Shown in pieces: positions 1 through 11,262 of a DNA stretch of 64,000 nucleotides. Origin of the DNA: Sphingobacteriales bacterium (GTDB lineage: Bacteria > Bacteroidota > Bacteroidia > Chitinophagales > UBA2359). The notes below the pieces were generated by a model. It ran no database searches. It was not told the origin of the DNA and was given only the letters and a program-made list of their open reading frames with translations. The stretch lies in the NCBI GenBank assembly GCA_016711295.1, contig JADJTE010000002.1:124001-188000 (forward strand). The letters run 5' to 3'. Every line of letters begins with the position of its first letter. Positions within the stretch are counted from its first letter, which is position 1. The position numbers were made by a program, and so were the translations under genes.

Positions 1-3000
1 CTCCTTGACTGTAATCGATATCAATGGCTGTAGCAAAACCAAGAGTGCTACCATTATGGCAGGCACGCCGCCTACTATTACTGCACCTAATCCTGCTCCT
101 TTGTGTGCCAGCACGAGCGTCACTTTGAGTAGCACCGTAACAGGTGGGGCGGGCGGTTTTACCTACCAATGGTATTTGGGCGAAACACCTGTATCGAGCG
201 GTGCGGCGCAAAGTATTACTATCAACAATCCGCCTACAGGCAATACGACCTATACCGTAATAGTCACCGATAGCAACGGCTGTACGGCTTCGGACAATGC
301 CACTATCACCGTAAGCGGCACTATGGCACTGAACCTACCCCAGCCCGCTACTTTGTGCGTGGGCAGTTCTACCACTCTTAACGTGAACGTAAGTGGCGGC
401 TCGCCCACATATAGCTACCAATGGTGGCTAAATGGCAATCCTATTTCGGGTGCAGTATCGCAGAGCTATGCGGTAAATACTCCACCTGTAGGCTCGTACA
501 CCTATACCGTACAAGTGATGGACTCCAACGGCTGTATGGGCGAAGTATCAGCTGTAGTACAAGTGGTATCGCAGCCTTCGGTCAGTATAGCACCCCTAGC
601 ACCTTTGTGTGGCAGTAGCCCCGTGAGTCTTACGGCAAATATCAGCAACGGAGCGGGTTTGTCTATCCAATGGCAAGCCAATGGCAATACTATTGCAGGC
701 GCAACGTCGGCTACACTCAATATTCCTAATCCTGCCACAGGCAATACTACCTATTCGGTCAGCGTAGGAGCAGGGGCATCTTGTTCAGCAGTAGCTACTA
801 CAATGGTCAGCGTTTATCCTGTCCCCGTCGTAGCAGTCACCTGTTCCGCTGCTGCTGTATGTGCGGGAACTCCCGTTATAGTGACAGCCGTGGTTAATTC
901 AGATACTCCCAGCTATTCCTACCAATGGACTAATAATGGTATGCCAATGGCTACTACTACCGCATCGCTCAATGCCAATACTTCTATGGCGGGCACGCAA
1001 GTATATAACGTAACTGTCACCGATGCACATGGTTGTACCGCAAGTGCAAGCACTACTGTCACAGTCGTAACACAGCCAACGGTAAACATCGCTCCTATTG
1101 CGCCACAATGCGGCGGTAGCTCTGTGAGCCTTACGGCAAATATCAGCAACGGAGCGGGTTTGCCCATACAATGGTATTCCAATGGCAATGCTATTGCGGG
1201 GGCAACGTCAGCTACGCTCAATATTCCCAATCCCAATAATGGTACTACCATGTATAGCATCAGCGTAGGAGCGGGTAGTACCTGTGCTGCCAACGACGAG
1301 GTTGCTGTAACCGTATATCCCACTCCTAATGTCAGCATCACACCTATTCCGTCTGCTTGCGAGGGCAGTGCGGTGACAATTTCGGCAAATGCTAATGGTG
1401 GTTCAGGTAGTGGCTATACCTACCAATGGACACATAACGGCGCAGCAGCAGGAAGCGGTAGCTCATTAACGCCGAGTGGTTTGGCAAGTGGTAGCCATAC
1501 CTACGCCGTAACTGTAACGGACGGCAATGGTTGTACTGCCAGCGCAAGCACTACATTTGCCATCAATGCGCAACCCGTTATCGATATTGCACCCGTATCG
1601 CCTATTTGTGCGGGTACGTCCATAACGCTCACAGCAACTACCAACGGTTCTTGGTCTATACAATGGTTTTTGAATGGTTCGCCCATAGCAGGGGCTACTT
1701 CAACTACGCTCAATATTGCTGCTCCCGCATCGGGTAGCCATGTATATAGCGCAACGGCGAGCGGTGGTGCTGCTTGTTCGGATAATGCCCAAGTAACTGT
1801 AACCGTATATCCCACGCCTAATGTCAGTATCACACCTGTTCCGTCTGCTTGCGAGGGCAGTGCGGTGACAATTTCGGCAAATGCTAATGGTGGTTCAGGC
1901 AGTGGCTATACCACCAATGGACACATAACGGCACGGCAGCAGGAAGCGGTAGCTCATCAACGCCGAGTGGTTTGGCAAGTGGTAGCCATACCTACGCCGT
2001 AACAGTAACGGACGGCAATGGTTGTACTGCCAGCGCAAGCACTACATTTGCCATCAATGCGCAACCCGTTATCAATATTGCACCCGTATCGCCTATTTGT
2101 GCGGGTACGCCCATAATGCTCACAGCAACTACCAACGGTTCTTGGTCTATACAATGGTTTTTGAATGGTTCGCCCATAGCAGGGGCTACTTCTACTACGC
2201 TCAATATTGCTGCTCCCGCATCGGGTAGCCATGTATATAGCGCAACGGCGAGCGGTGGTGCTGCTTGTTCGGATAATGCCCAAGTAACTGTAACCGTATA
2301 TCCCACGCCTAATGTCAGTATCACACCTGTTCCGTCTGCTTGCGAGGGCAGTGCGGTGACAATTTCGGCAAATGCTAATGGTGGTTCAGGTAGTGGCTAT
2401 ACCTACCAATGGACACATAACGGCGCGGCAGCAGGAAGTGGTGCGGTTTTGACACTTACTGGTTTGTTAGTAGGTAGCCATACCTACGCCGTAACCGTAA
2501 CGGACGGCAATGGCTGTACAGCATCAGCCACGACCACTTCGAGCATAACAGCACAACCTACGGTAAGCATCAGCGACCCCGCTCCTATTTGTTATGGTAC
2601 TGAGGCGGTGACGCTCACAGCATCAGTGTCGGGCGCGTCGGTATCGTACCAATGGTATGTAGGCGGCACAGCTATAAGCGGTGCTACTAACAGCAGCTAT
2701 ACGGTGAGCAATCCCGCCGTTGGTACTCATACATACAGCGTACAAGTAATGAGTAGTGCGGGTTGTATTGCCAGCGATGCCACCAACCTCACTGTTTATC
2801 CCACTCCTTCGGTATTGGTCAATAATGCCAGTGCAGTATGTGCGGGTTCGATGGCTACGTTAAGTGGTGTGGCATCGGGTGGCACATCGCCCTATTCTTA
2901 TCAATGGTATGTAGGCGGTACTGCTATAAGCGGGGCTACCAATAATAGCTATACCGCTGATAGCCCTGCCCTTGGCACTACGATTTATACCTTAGTAGTG

Positions 3001-5390
3001 ACCGATGCCAATGGCTGTACGGCGCAAGACGATGGTTCGATAATTGTCAATCCTTCGTTGGGTATTGTTATTCCGCCTATATCGGCATTATGCCAAGGCA
3101 GCCAAGCTATTACAACGGCAATCGTATCGGGTGGCACAGCACCATTTAGCTATCAATGGTATGAGGGTTCTATGCCGCTTTCGGGTCAAACAACAGCTAC
3201 ATTGAGCATTGTTCCCTCGGTAGGTACTACGGTTTATACTTTGGTGGTAACAGATGCTGCGGGCTGTTCAGGCACCGAAACGGTATCGGTAACGAGCTAT
3301 CAACAACCAAGCGTAATGATTGAGGGAACAAGCCTATTATGCGGCAATGGTTGTGCCGAAGCTACACTGACGGCGGTGGTATCGCCGCAGTGCCTAACCC
3401 TAATGGCAATTATATCTATACTTGGAGCAATGGTGCTACTACGCCGAGTATATCGGTATTGCCTGGTTCAACGGCTACTTATAGCGTAACGGTGAGCATA
3501 GCTGGATTATCGGGCTGTGCTGCATCGGACAGCCATACGATTACGGTCAGTTCTTTGAGTGTCAATTTAAACGATGCCGCTATTTGCGAAGGGCAAACCG
3601 CCACTCTAACGCCAAGCGTATCGGGTGCTACGGGGGCATTGAGTTATGTCTGGAGTAACGGCGCAGTAGGTGCAAGTATCAGCGTATCGCCTATGACAAC
3701 TATGACCTATGCCGTGAGTGTGACAGATGCATCGGGCTGCACGGGCTTCGATAGTGGATTAGTAGCCGTGAGCCGTATCGTACAAGCTGATGCAGGTGCT
3801 GACCACCTCACTTGTGCGGGCGCATCGAATACAACGTTAGGCAGCAATGCAATAGCAGGAGCATCGTATAGCTGGAGTAATGGACAAAATACGTCAAGCA
3901 TTAGTGTATCACCCACCACGACAACGACCTATACGCTTACCGTGACCAATGCTTGTGGTGCGAGCACCGACCAAGCAACAGTAGTAGTAGGCAGCACGCA
4001 AGCTGATGCGGGCGGCGACCAAATGTTCTGCGCGGGCGGTAGTACAAACCTAACAGCAACAGGTGGCACTCAATATATATGGAGTAACGGACAGAACGGG
4101 CAGAGCATCAGCGTATCGCCTACAACGACAACGACCTATACCGTAACAGTGAGCGATGCCAATGGCTGCTCCGACACTGATGCTGTGACAGTAACAGTCA
4201 ATAGCCTAAGTGCGGCAGGTGCGGTATCAATAACGGCTGTTTGCGAGGGCGGTTCAACGGCTGAATGTGTAACCCTAAATGCCATAGCTGATGCCGATAA
4301 TATCGTGTCTTATGTATGGAGTACGGGCGACACTGAGCCTACCATTTCGATATCGGGTGGCGGCAACGGCACGTATAGCGTAACTATCACCGACTCATTT
4401 GGCTGTACGGCTTCGGCGAGCATCGACGACCCTTGTGGCACTCCGCCTGCTCCTATTGATGCTATTGATGACCAAGCTACTACGCCCGAAGGTGTAGCAG
4501 TACTAATCAATGTATTGGGCAATGACGAAGGAGATAATATATTTATCACGGCATTGACTAATCCATCGAATGGTACGGCTATTATACAAGGCAACCAAGT
4601 GCAATATACACCTAATCCAGGATTTACGGGCACAGATGTATTTACGTATCAGATTTGTAACGCATCGGGTGCCTGCGATATAGCTACAGTAACGGTAGTG
4701 GTGACAGGCGGCACTCCGCCTCCGCCCTGCGAAAATATCAGCTACTATTGTACCTACCCAATTACGCCGCTACAAATTTGCCCCGAATTTTGCGCTCTTA
4801 ACGGCGATTATACCATCACCGACGCTACGGCGACTTACTTGTGTTCGATAAGTGTGCAGGATAATGGTACTTGTGTGCGCTATATAGCTCTGCCTTTGTT
4901 CAATGGCGTAGATACAGTACAGATATATGCTACTGACCAATGGGGCAATATCGATGTCGCTACTATAGTGATTCAGGTAGGCGACTGCGATACATGGACT
5001 CCTGATGGTGGCGACATTGTGACGGGCAATCCGGACAATACGGTTACGCCTGCTGGCGGCAAACACCCATATAATCCTCTCGTGGGTGGTAGCGGTAGCC
5101 ATAAAACTACGCCTGCGACCAATGCCCAAGTATCGACAGACCGTTGGCAGGTTTCTCTAAGCCCCGTACCGGCTACCGATGTGCTAAACTTGCGCTTTAT
5201 GGGCAACGATAGTCCTGTATCGGTCGAGGTATTTGACTTGGCAGGTGTGGTTGTACTTCGTCAAAGCATTGATGCGGGTAAGGGTCTGAACCTTTACCGT
5301 TTCAATATCGCTTCATTGCCCGCGGGTGCCTACTTGCTTCGTTTGAGCGATAGCCATACGACTACAAGTGTCAAATTGGTGAAGCAATAA
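1..5390 (+). CDS. Giant Ig-like repeat surface protein with T9SS type A tail (5' partial, two frameshifts)
   Basis: The reading frame is already open at base 1, so the N-terminus lies outside the window. About 1,790 residues are visible. They consist of successive Ig/PKD-like modules of roughly 80 residues with recurring YQW, TYTVTVTD and NGCTAS motifs. A cadherin/VCBS-like module (ATTPEG, VLGNDEG, PGFTGTDVFTY) spans about 4450-4710. The end is a T9SS type A sorting domain (SLSPVPATD, FDLAG, LPAGAYLLRL) with a terminal Lys-Gln. Family knowledge: such proteins are exported by T9SS and anchored or released at the cell surface, often as adhesins. Frame is lost at 1912/1913, where one T is missing compared with two repeat copies (1401-1420 and 2395-2412). 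It is lost again near 3380-3395. Both look like one-base losses, so I treat this as one gene. The function beyond surface display is inferred. Confidence 0.85.
1359..2440 (+). repeat. 492-base tandem repeat inside the Ig-like gene
   Basis: The motif gcgagggcag recurs at 1359, 1851 and 2342, giving periods of 492 and 491 bases. The second interval is one short because of the frameshift deletion at 1912. 492 bases is 164 codons, about two Ig-like modules. The copies are nearly identical at DNA level, so the expansion is recent or still homogenised. The third copy is partial and diverges after about 2440. Confidence 0.9.
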
Positions 5391-5752
5391 GCCTAAAAGG
5401 TGTTTGTCTATCACTAATTAGTTCTTAGAAACAGATTACAGCGCATCGTCCTCTTGTTGTTATCGAGGAAGGTGCGCTGTATTTTTTTGTATGCCTCGCT
5501 TGAAAATGAATGGGCTTCTTGCGAAAGCCTGCGAAGCAGAACAGAGGTATTACAGATTTTACGGAATTGAAAAGCCTTGTAAATCAAGCATTTCGGGGTA
5601 AAATTTCAAGAAAAAAGCTGTGCAATAGGTGAAATGAAGCATTTTGTGGTTAGAAGGATATTTCCATAGTCCATGCGATTTAAATTGTGGGCTATTATGG
5701 TTGGCTATTTCATTTATCCCGTTCTAAAATTCGGTAGGCATGGCTACTAACA
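5391..5752. other. Spacer between convergent genes
   Basis: This 362-base spacer separates the Ig-like gene from the SET-domain gene on the other strand. It holds a terminator (5438-5488) and, near 5722-5757, a degenerate copy of the TAGGCATG-type interspersed repeat also seen at 33030-33101. No other coding signal is seen. Confidence 0.6.
5438..5488 (+). terminator. Rho-independent terminator after the Ig-like gene
   Basis: Arms acagcgcatcgtcctc (from 5438) and gaggaaggtgcgctgt (to 5480) pair over about 16 bases with one mismatch and one G-U pair. A run of seven T follows at 5482-5488. Confidence 0.85.
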
Positions 5753-6199
5753 TTACGTTGTTGTATCTCTATCTTTTTTCTTGTCGAACCACACGGGTTC
5801 GGGGTCGTTGGGTTCTCCGTTATAGTTGATAAAGATTTCTTCGCCCGCTTCTATATCGCGGTAGGCAAATATTTCGAGGGTTTCGGCTTCGTAATCTACT
5901 TGGTAGCGGGCATTGGCTTGGTACGAGTGGTTGTATAGCGAGCCAAATCCGAGAGCCAATCCCGAACGGCTGCTGTCGTCGCCCCACACGAAATAATGAT
6001 GGTATAATTTGGAGCGTATGATAAGCTCGGTATCTTCGTTAGACAAGACCAAGACGGGGCATAATTCTATGGGTTCGCCTTTTTTGAGTGGGCGAGCGGC
6101 AAAAACGCCTCTACCTTTGTTGGGTGAGTTGGCGATATAGATATGTGGGATACTGTATCGAAATATATTTTTGGCATTTGCAAATTTGTTTTTGCTCAT
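5753..6199 (-). CDS. SET-domain protein, putative protein-lysine methyltransferase
   Basis: 148 residues forming a single compact SET domain. GRGVFA (29-34) is the glycine-rich N-terminal SET motif. GFGSLYNHS (84-92) carries the NHS signature of the SAM/lysine pocket, and EEIFINYN (120-127) corresponds to the catalytic E-L-x-x-x-Y motif. The family transfers methyl groups from SAM to lysine side chains. Bacterial stand-alone SET proteins are mostly uncharacterised and their substrates unknown. There is no signal peptide, so it should be cytoplasmic. It is the last gene in a minus-strand run, 67 bases after the secreted protein ending at 6267. The assignment to SET is strong; substrate and role are not known. 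Confidence 0.88.
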   Translation of the reverse strand: MSKNKFANAKNIFRYSIPHIYIANSPNKGRGVFAARPLKKGEPIELCPVLVLSNEDTELIIRSKLYHHYFVWGDDSSRSGLALGFGSLYNHSYQANARYQVDYEAETLEIFAYRDIEAGEEIFINYNGEPNDPEPVWFDKKKDRDTTT

Positions 6200-6266
6200 G
6201 GCGAATGCGGGATACGTGGTTTTGGGTGTTTTTTTGTATGAAAATAAATATATTTTTATTGGTTGC

Positions 6267-7355
6267 CTATGGTTGATTTTCGCTTAGATAGATTTGGCGC
6301 AATTGTGCTTCGTTGATAGGTTTGATGTAATTGCCGCCCGCGTCGGCTTGCAAAATGGTGATGTCGATGCGGTCGGGTTGGCGATATTTGAAGTAATAAT
6401 TGCTACTTGTCAGTATGCGGCGCGTAACTAAATAAGCGTTGCCATTGTTTTCCCAAGGTTGCCCAAAAAAATGTTTGCCCGATATGGCATACATACCGCG
6501 TATATAGGTTTTGCCTTGTGCGCTAATGCTTGCGACTTCGTTTTGGGTATAGAGTTTTAGGTCTTTGCCGTCAAAAAAATGGATATAGGCATTGGCATTG
6601 GTGAGGTGTTCGTTGCGTAGGTCTAAGGGCTGGGTATAGCCTCTGCCTACGAGGGTGCTGCCGTCTTTGAGGGTGAGTTGTAGCGTATCCCATGCTAGTA
6701 CGCCCATCGGTTGCGGGTCGTTGAACAGATTGATGAGGTAGAGTGCGATGCGCAGGTCTTTGCTATCTTGTCGTCCCGTAGCTCGTAGCGATTCCATAAA
6801 ATACGGTCGGTCGTCCATGAGTGTGGCGAGGTCGGCTACTTGTTTCACTATTTTATAGTCGTAGCCCTTGCGTCCTGCAATCATCAAGTAGTTGGATAGA
6901 AATTCATAGGGCTCGTCGACAATGCGCGAATTGTCATATAGTTCGATATTGCCTGTTCGGATTTTTCGGTATAAATCTTTAAATTTTTCAATCCATACAA
7001 ATTCGGTCGAGTCGATGCGCGAATTTACGCCTTTTTCGACACCTGCCAACACTAATCGGTCAATCATAGACAGTGCAACGGTTTTTCGCCCGCCGCCTGT
7101 ACTCTCGACAAAATTATATTGTGGTACTTCGTCTTTGAGTTCGGTATAAATAAATTTGCCCGTAACGACCAAGCCTGTTTTGAGGTGTGCTGTTCCTTCG
7201 TGTACGGCATATTTTATTTTGGGTATTTTATCTTTGACGGCTTTGGGTTGGCTGGTACCGGGTATGATACCCCCGGTATTTCCGAGTTGGGGTTGCCCTG
7301 ACAAATAAACGTTGATGCCTGTCCATAGGCAAAGAGCTATTAATAGGTGTTTCAT
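6267..7355 (-). CDS. Secreted protein of unknown function
   Basis: 362 residues from the ATG at 7355. An upstream in-frame start at 7442 would add 29 residues before the hydrophobic segment. I prefer 7355 because the protein then begins MKHLLIALCLWTG, a normal signal peptide ending near LSGQ. The rest is soluble, with no repeats or sorting tail. The central part (around YEFLSNYLMIAGRKGYD) may be helical. The C-terminal half has beta-type segments such as LTLKDGSTLVGRGYT. I do not recognise a family. It sits upstream of the SET gene in the same direction, but the link may be only positional. Confidence 0.7.
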   Translation of the reverse strand: MKHLLIALCLWTGINVYLSGQPQLGNTGGIIPGTSQPKAVKDKIPKIKYAVHEGTAHLKTGLVVTGKFIYTELKDEVPQYNFVESTGGGRKTVALSMIDRLVLAGVEKGVNSRIDSTEFVWIEKFKDLYRKIRTGNIELYDNSRIVDEPYEFLSNYLMIAGRKGYDYKIVKQVADLATLMDDRPYFMESLRATGRQDSKDLRIALYLINLFNDPQPMGVLAWDTLQLTLKDGSTLVGRGYTQPLDLRNEHLTNANAYIHFFDGKDLKLYTQNEVASISAQGKTYIRGMYAISGKHFFGQPWENNGNAYLVTRRILTSSNYYFKYRQPDRIDITILQADAGGNYIKPINEAQLRQIYLSENQP

Positions 7356-7833
7356 GGCTGTATTATGGGTTGTGAGGGGAAAGTAAAAAGCGAGATGGTT
7401 TTTGATTGTTGATTTTCGATTGACAATTGCACTTATTTTCAAATGATTTGAGCTGCGGGTTAGTTCTCAAAACTAATTTTTGGAGTATCGGCTTCGGAGA
7501 TTGGACTTGTTTTTGGGTTTAGACCCAAGCGTATATCGAAAATAACAGCGAGGGTGGGCGGCAAAGATACGGCATATCCCCGATTTGATAAAGAAAACGG
7601 GATTTTCGTAATATTGTTTGATGTAATACCCTGCTCGTATTGTGATAATTGAGCTTCGTGGTTATAATTGGCTGGCTCAAACGTGAATCTGTGATGCTTA
7701 GTGTGACAATAGACCCATTGACGCTTTGAGGGATGGGCGGCAAGTTCGACTGCGTAGCTGACATTGGGTTTAATGTCAATGGGTTTTGATTGCTTTGCAG
7801 TACTCAAAATTGCCCACACAAGTTTAGGAGATA

Positions 7834-7951
7834 CTATTGGTTTGATTTTTAAGTTTGAGAAAAAAAAATAACGGGGGCATCTTGCTCGCGCCCTTGCTAC
7901 AAAGCAGCATTTAGCAAAATTTATTCCCAAAATTTAAAAATCAAACCACTA
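7834..7951. repeat. Inverted-repeat element, family 2 (copy a)
   Basis: The left end ctattggtttgatttttaag (from 7834) is the reverse complement, with few differences, of the right end aaatttaaaaatcaaaccac (from 7930). The interior contains a segment related, in opposite orientation, to 29217-29290: both share TAAATGCTGCTTT and AGCAAGGGCGC. It has no coding capacity. Confidence 0.7.
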
Positions 7952-8007
7952 ACCACTAACCACTAACCACTAACCACTAACCACTAACCACTAACCACTA
8001 ACCACTA
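7946..8007. repeat. CCACTAA heptamer array, 8.9 copies
   Basis: Eight perfect head-to-tail copies of CCACTAA occupy 7946-8001, and a six-base partial copy follows. The array starts exactly where the right end of the neighbouring inverted-repeat element finishes (ccacta), suggesting slippage expansion of the element's last bases. Confidence 0.95.
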
Positions 8008-8219
8008 TTATGGTTCAATGGAAGTTGGGGTAATAATCTACTGACAACGCCACCTAAGCCTCTCAAAGGGAAATTTACTCCTACTACTCGTCAAAACGAT
8101 GCCCTGCATAATATGAGTTAATAACAAATCCGTAACATCGCGAGAGGTTATCGCGATGCTACGGATAAAATAATTATCACGGCATAATGGGGCACACCTT
8201 GTAGTGCTACGCTATCTTT

Positions 8220-11022
8220 TTAGCGCACTAAGGTAATATTGCCTTTATATTCGACTTCTTCGCCTTCTTTATTGACGGCGCGAACCAAATAGACATACGT
8301 ACCTATTTCTTGGTCTGAGTCTTGGAATTGTCCGTCCCAACCCTCGCTGAGGGTAGTAGTTTCAAACATTTTTTGCCCCCATCGATTAAATATTTTAAAT
8401 TCGCGCAGTTCGATGATATTAAAAGGCACGAGGAACAAGACATCGTTTATGCCATCATTATTGGGCGAAAATCCGCTGGGCACTAATATGATGCTTTCGC
8501 TAATAACGGGTACGGTGATGCTTGTCGTATTTTGGCAACCGTCGTCGGTTGTATTGGTTACGGTAAATTCGGTGTCGTTGAATAGTGGCACGGTCGTTGG
8601 GTTGGCACTATTGGGGTCGTTGAGTTGGTCGGCGGGTGTCCAAGCGTAGTTGCTGCCCCCCGTTACGGTCAGCGTGCCTGTTTGCCCTTCTACGACTGTG
8701 CTGCCCGTAGCAGTCAGGTTGGGATTAGGCATTAGAACGGTATAAAAAATAACTGTGTCGCCTGCATTGGTCAAACATTCGGCGGCGTAGGTAACGTAGT
8801 TATTGCCTTGTAGCGTAACGCTTAGGCTGCTACCCGTACCCAAAGAGGCGGTAGGTGTTGCTACGTCATACCAACGGCGCGAGCCAAATGTATCGACGGG
8901 CAAGCTTAGTGTAAGTGCTTGTCCGGGAATAGCGCAGAGCGAGTCCGTTTCTTCGATAGTTGTAATAACTACTACGCGCACCGAGTCGGTGGCGGGGCAG
9001 GCGGCATCGCTATACGACGATACGTAATACCACGATGTAACCGAAGGTGTTGCTATGGGATTGGCGATATTGGTGGCACTTAGCGTAGGGTTGGCAGCCC
9101 AAGTATAGCCCGCAGTGCCGCCGCCTGTGGCATTGAGTGTAGCACTACCGCCGTTGCCGATAGTTTGTTCGGGTCCGGCATCAAGGGCAGGAGTCGGAAC
9201 AAGGGTGATATAGCGCACCACGCCGCCGTCGTTGGTGGCATTGTCTCCTCTGCCTCTAAATGTAGTAATGCTGCTTGGTGCAGTGATGGTATAAGACGGA
9301 TTATTGCTCAACACGGTGCCGGGTATCGCCATATTGACCCAAGATACATTGGTCTGACCTGCGGGCATTTCTAAGGTATAACTCTGCCCTATCGCGACGC
9401 ATAGCGTGTCATATTCTTCGGTACGCACATATACAGTCATGAAGTCGTTGCTTTGGCAGGGACCCTTTTGCGCCGAGGCAAAATAGTTGGTTGTTACATC
9501 GGGCGAGGCGGTGGGCTGGAGTAAAAAGGCATTGTCCAAATCATCAGCGGGGAACCATAAGTAGGTAGCTCCGTTGCCTACGCTTGTAGCTTTAAGGTTA
9601 CAGATTCGCCTGGGTCGATGATAGTATTAGGTCCAGCATCGATAGTTGGCGAATTGAGGATAAAATATTTATACCTGCCGCAACCCGCTACGGTTAGTGC
9701 GCAGCCGCTGGTAGTAGATATGGCATTAGCGATAAATGCCGTATCGTTCAAGCCCATCGTAAATTGGAAGTTACTGCCTTGTTGCAAAATATTGGTGGGG
9801 TCGCTGGCACTTGCCCATTCGTAAGTATAATTAGGGTCTATCGGAAATAGCGTTACCTGTGCCCCTGCAACACGGCAAAGCGTGTCTGATGTAAATATAT
9901 CTTCTGATAAGATATCTGATTGTATGGGGTCAGAGATGCCCAAGCCAAGCGTAGAGCCTGTATTGATATTATTAAATGTAGGTATGCCGTTGGGGTTATT
10001 CACTACTACGATGCGCGTACCACCGTCTTGTATGGCGTATAGTTTGCCATCGCGCCCCAATTCTATTTGTCCAAAGCCATTATTGACCGTTCCGCCCGCT
10101 GGTGGGTTGTATTGCGTAAGGGCAGAAGTAGCAAAATTGTATTGAAACAAAGCAAGCGGCATGGTGTACCAAAGCGTAAAATACATTTTAGAGCCATCAG
10201 GCGAAAACTCGATACCAAAGGGCCCGTTGCCGTTAAAATCGCCGCTATCTAAGGTAATGGGATTGGTAATAATACCTGTATATGGGTCAAAATTGGCGGA
10301 CATTACCTGGTTCGACCAAGCATAAGCCATACCGATACGCCCCGCGTGATAATCCAATTCGCCGCGTCCGTCGTAGCCGCCTATGGGCATATTATACGGA
10401 AATATCACGCCGTGATTTTCAATTCCATCGGGGGTTACAAAAAAACGATTAAAGCCTGCGCCCGAATTACATTTATAAGCCAACACCCAATAAGTACAGG
10501 TATTGGGTACTCCTGGATAACCTCTACGCCCTCGGAGAATTGCCCCGCTGCCATAAGCGTATTGAGGTTGGTGACGTTGCCCAAACCGCCATTCAGCTCT
10601 AAGTCGATAATGGAATAGTAGAGATTAGTACATGTTTCTTGGTTATAAAAGATATAAAATTTACACGGGTCGTCGGGTTTGGGTGCGATACATACCTCTG
10701 CCGCCGATGCGTTGGCAAAAATACCGATAGACCTGGGCATTATCGTACCCGTTTGGTCATATACGCCGTTATTGTTGAACCAAAAGACCACATTACCGTC
10801 CACATCTTCGTAGTGGGCAATGCCTTCGGCAGGAGGGGCACCCGAAATGCCTGTGTTCCAGGGCGTGGGCGGGTCGGTCGAAAAATCGAGGCGAACAATA
10901 TCGTCATCGCTGTTAAAAAACATATTGCGCAAGCCCTGCGCTTGGATAGGTATGGCTGTTGTTGCTAGTGCTGCCAATAGCCATATAGCCAAGACAATTC
11001 GATGAGTAAAGATAGAATGCAT
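8220..11022 (-). CDS. Secreted propeller-like protein with CHU_C (T9SS type B) tail, two frameshifts
   Basis: This is one gene in three frames, about 930 residues. It starts at 11022 with a signal peptide (IVLAIWLLAALATTAIPIQA). The first 500 residues look like a beta-propeller that reads out values per step (SPDGSKMYFT, GRDGKLYAIQDGG). Ig-like modules follow, ending in a gliding-motility-associated C-terminal domain (SGFSPNNDGINDVLF, FNRWGQKMFET, GWDGQFQ, GTYVYLVRA). Family knowledge: this tail directs T9SS export. Frame changes near 10505-10515 and at about 9592 inside a ttta run; the shifted frames continue as NTCTYWVLAYKC and ATSVGNGATYLWF, which fit the family. Both are likely sequence errors. 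Confidence 0.82.
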
Positions 11023-11066
11023 ACTATAAATGGTTTTTAGGTTGTTTTATTGGTTCGTGCATTTAG

Positions 11067-11074
11067 CAAAGGTA
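11067..11074 (-). promoter_or_regulatory. Bacteroidota -7 box for the CHU_C-tailed gene
   Basis: On the minus strand this reads TACCTTTG, matching the Bacteroidota sigma consensus TAnnTTTG, 45 bases before the start codon. No clear -33 element is seen. Confidence 0.55.
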
Positions 11075-11262
11075 GCGTTTTTTATCAATTGCTTGTATGA
11101 TACCGAAAACTTGGAAAAATTTATTGTTTGACGCATATTTATATGCTTTTAATTTTAATGTTTTTTTCAAATTTCTGAATTTAATATTCTTTGAATCTTA
11201 TGTTTTTACAGGAATGTTCAGATTGTCTTAGGTGAAATTATTTTTGATTGCTGTGTTCTTAC

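Larger units (their letters stand above)
7443..8219. other. Long spacer with repeats, no convincing gene
   Basis: This 777-base spacer contains an inverted-repeat element (7834-7951), a heptamer array (7946-8007) and, near 8061-8087, a degenerate form of a pyrimidine/purine palindrome (cctaagcctctcaaaggg) that recurs inverted near 26489-26512. Open frames on the minus strand (7460-7930) are low-complexity and overlap the repeat, so I do not call them genes. Confidence 0.6.

Noticed and set aside
7460..7930. 156-codon minus-strand open frame in the spacer
   Set aside because: It overlaps an inverted-repeat element, has odd composition and resembles no protein; another frame over the same bases is also open.
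7946..8007. CRISPR array
   Set aside because: The units are direct heptamers without spacers, and no cas gene is in the window.
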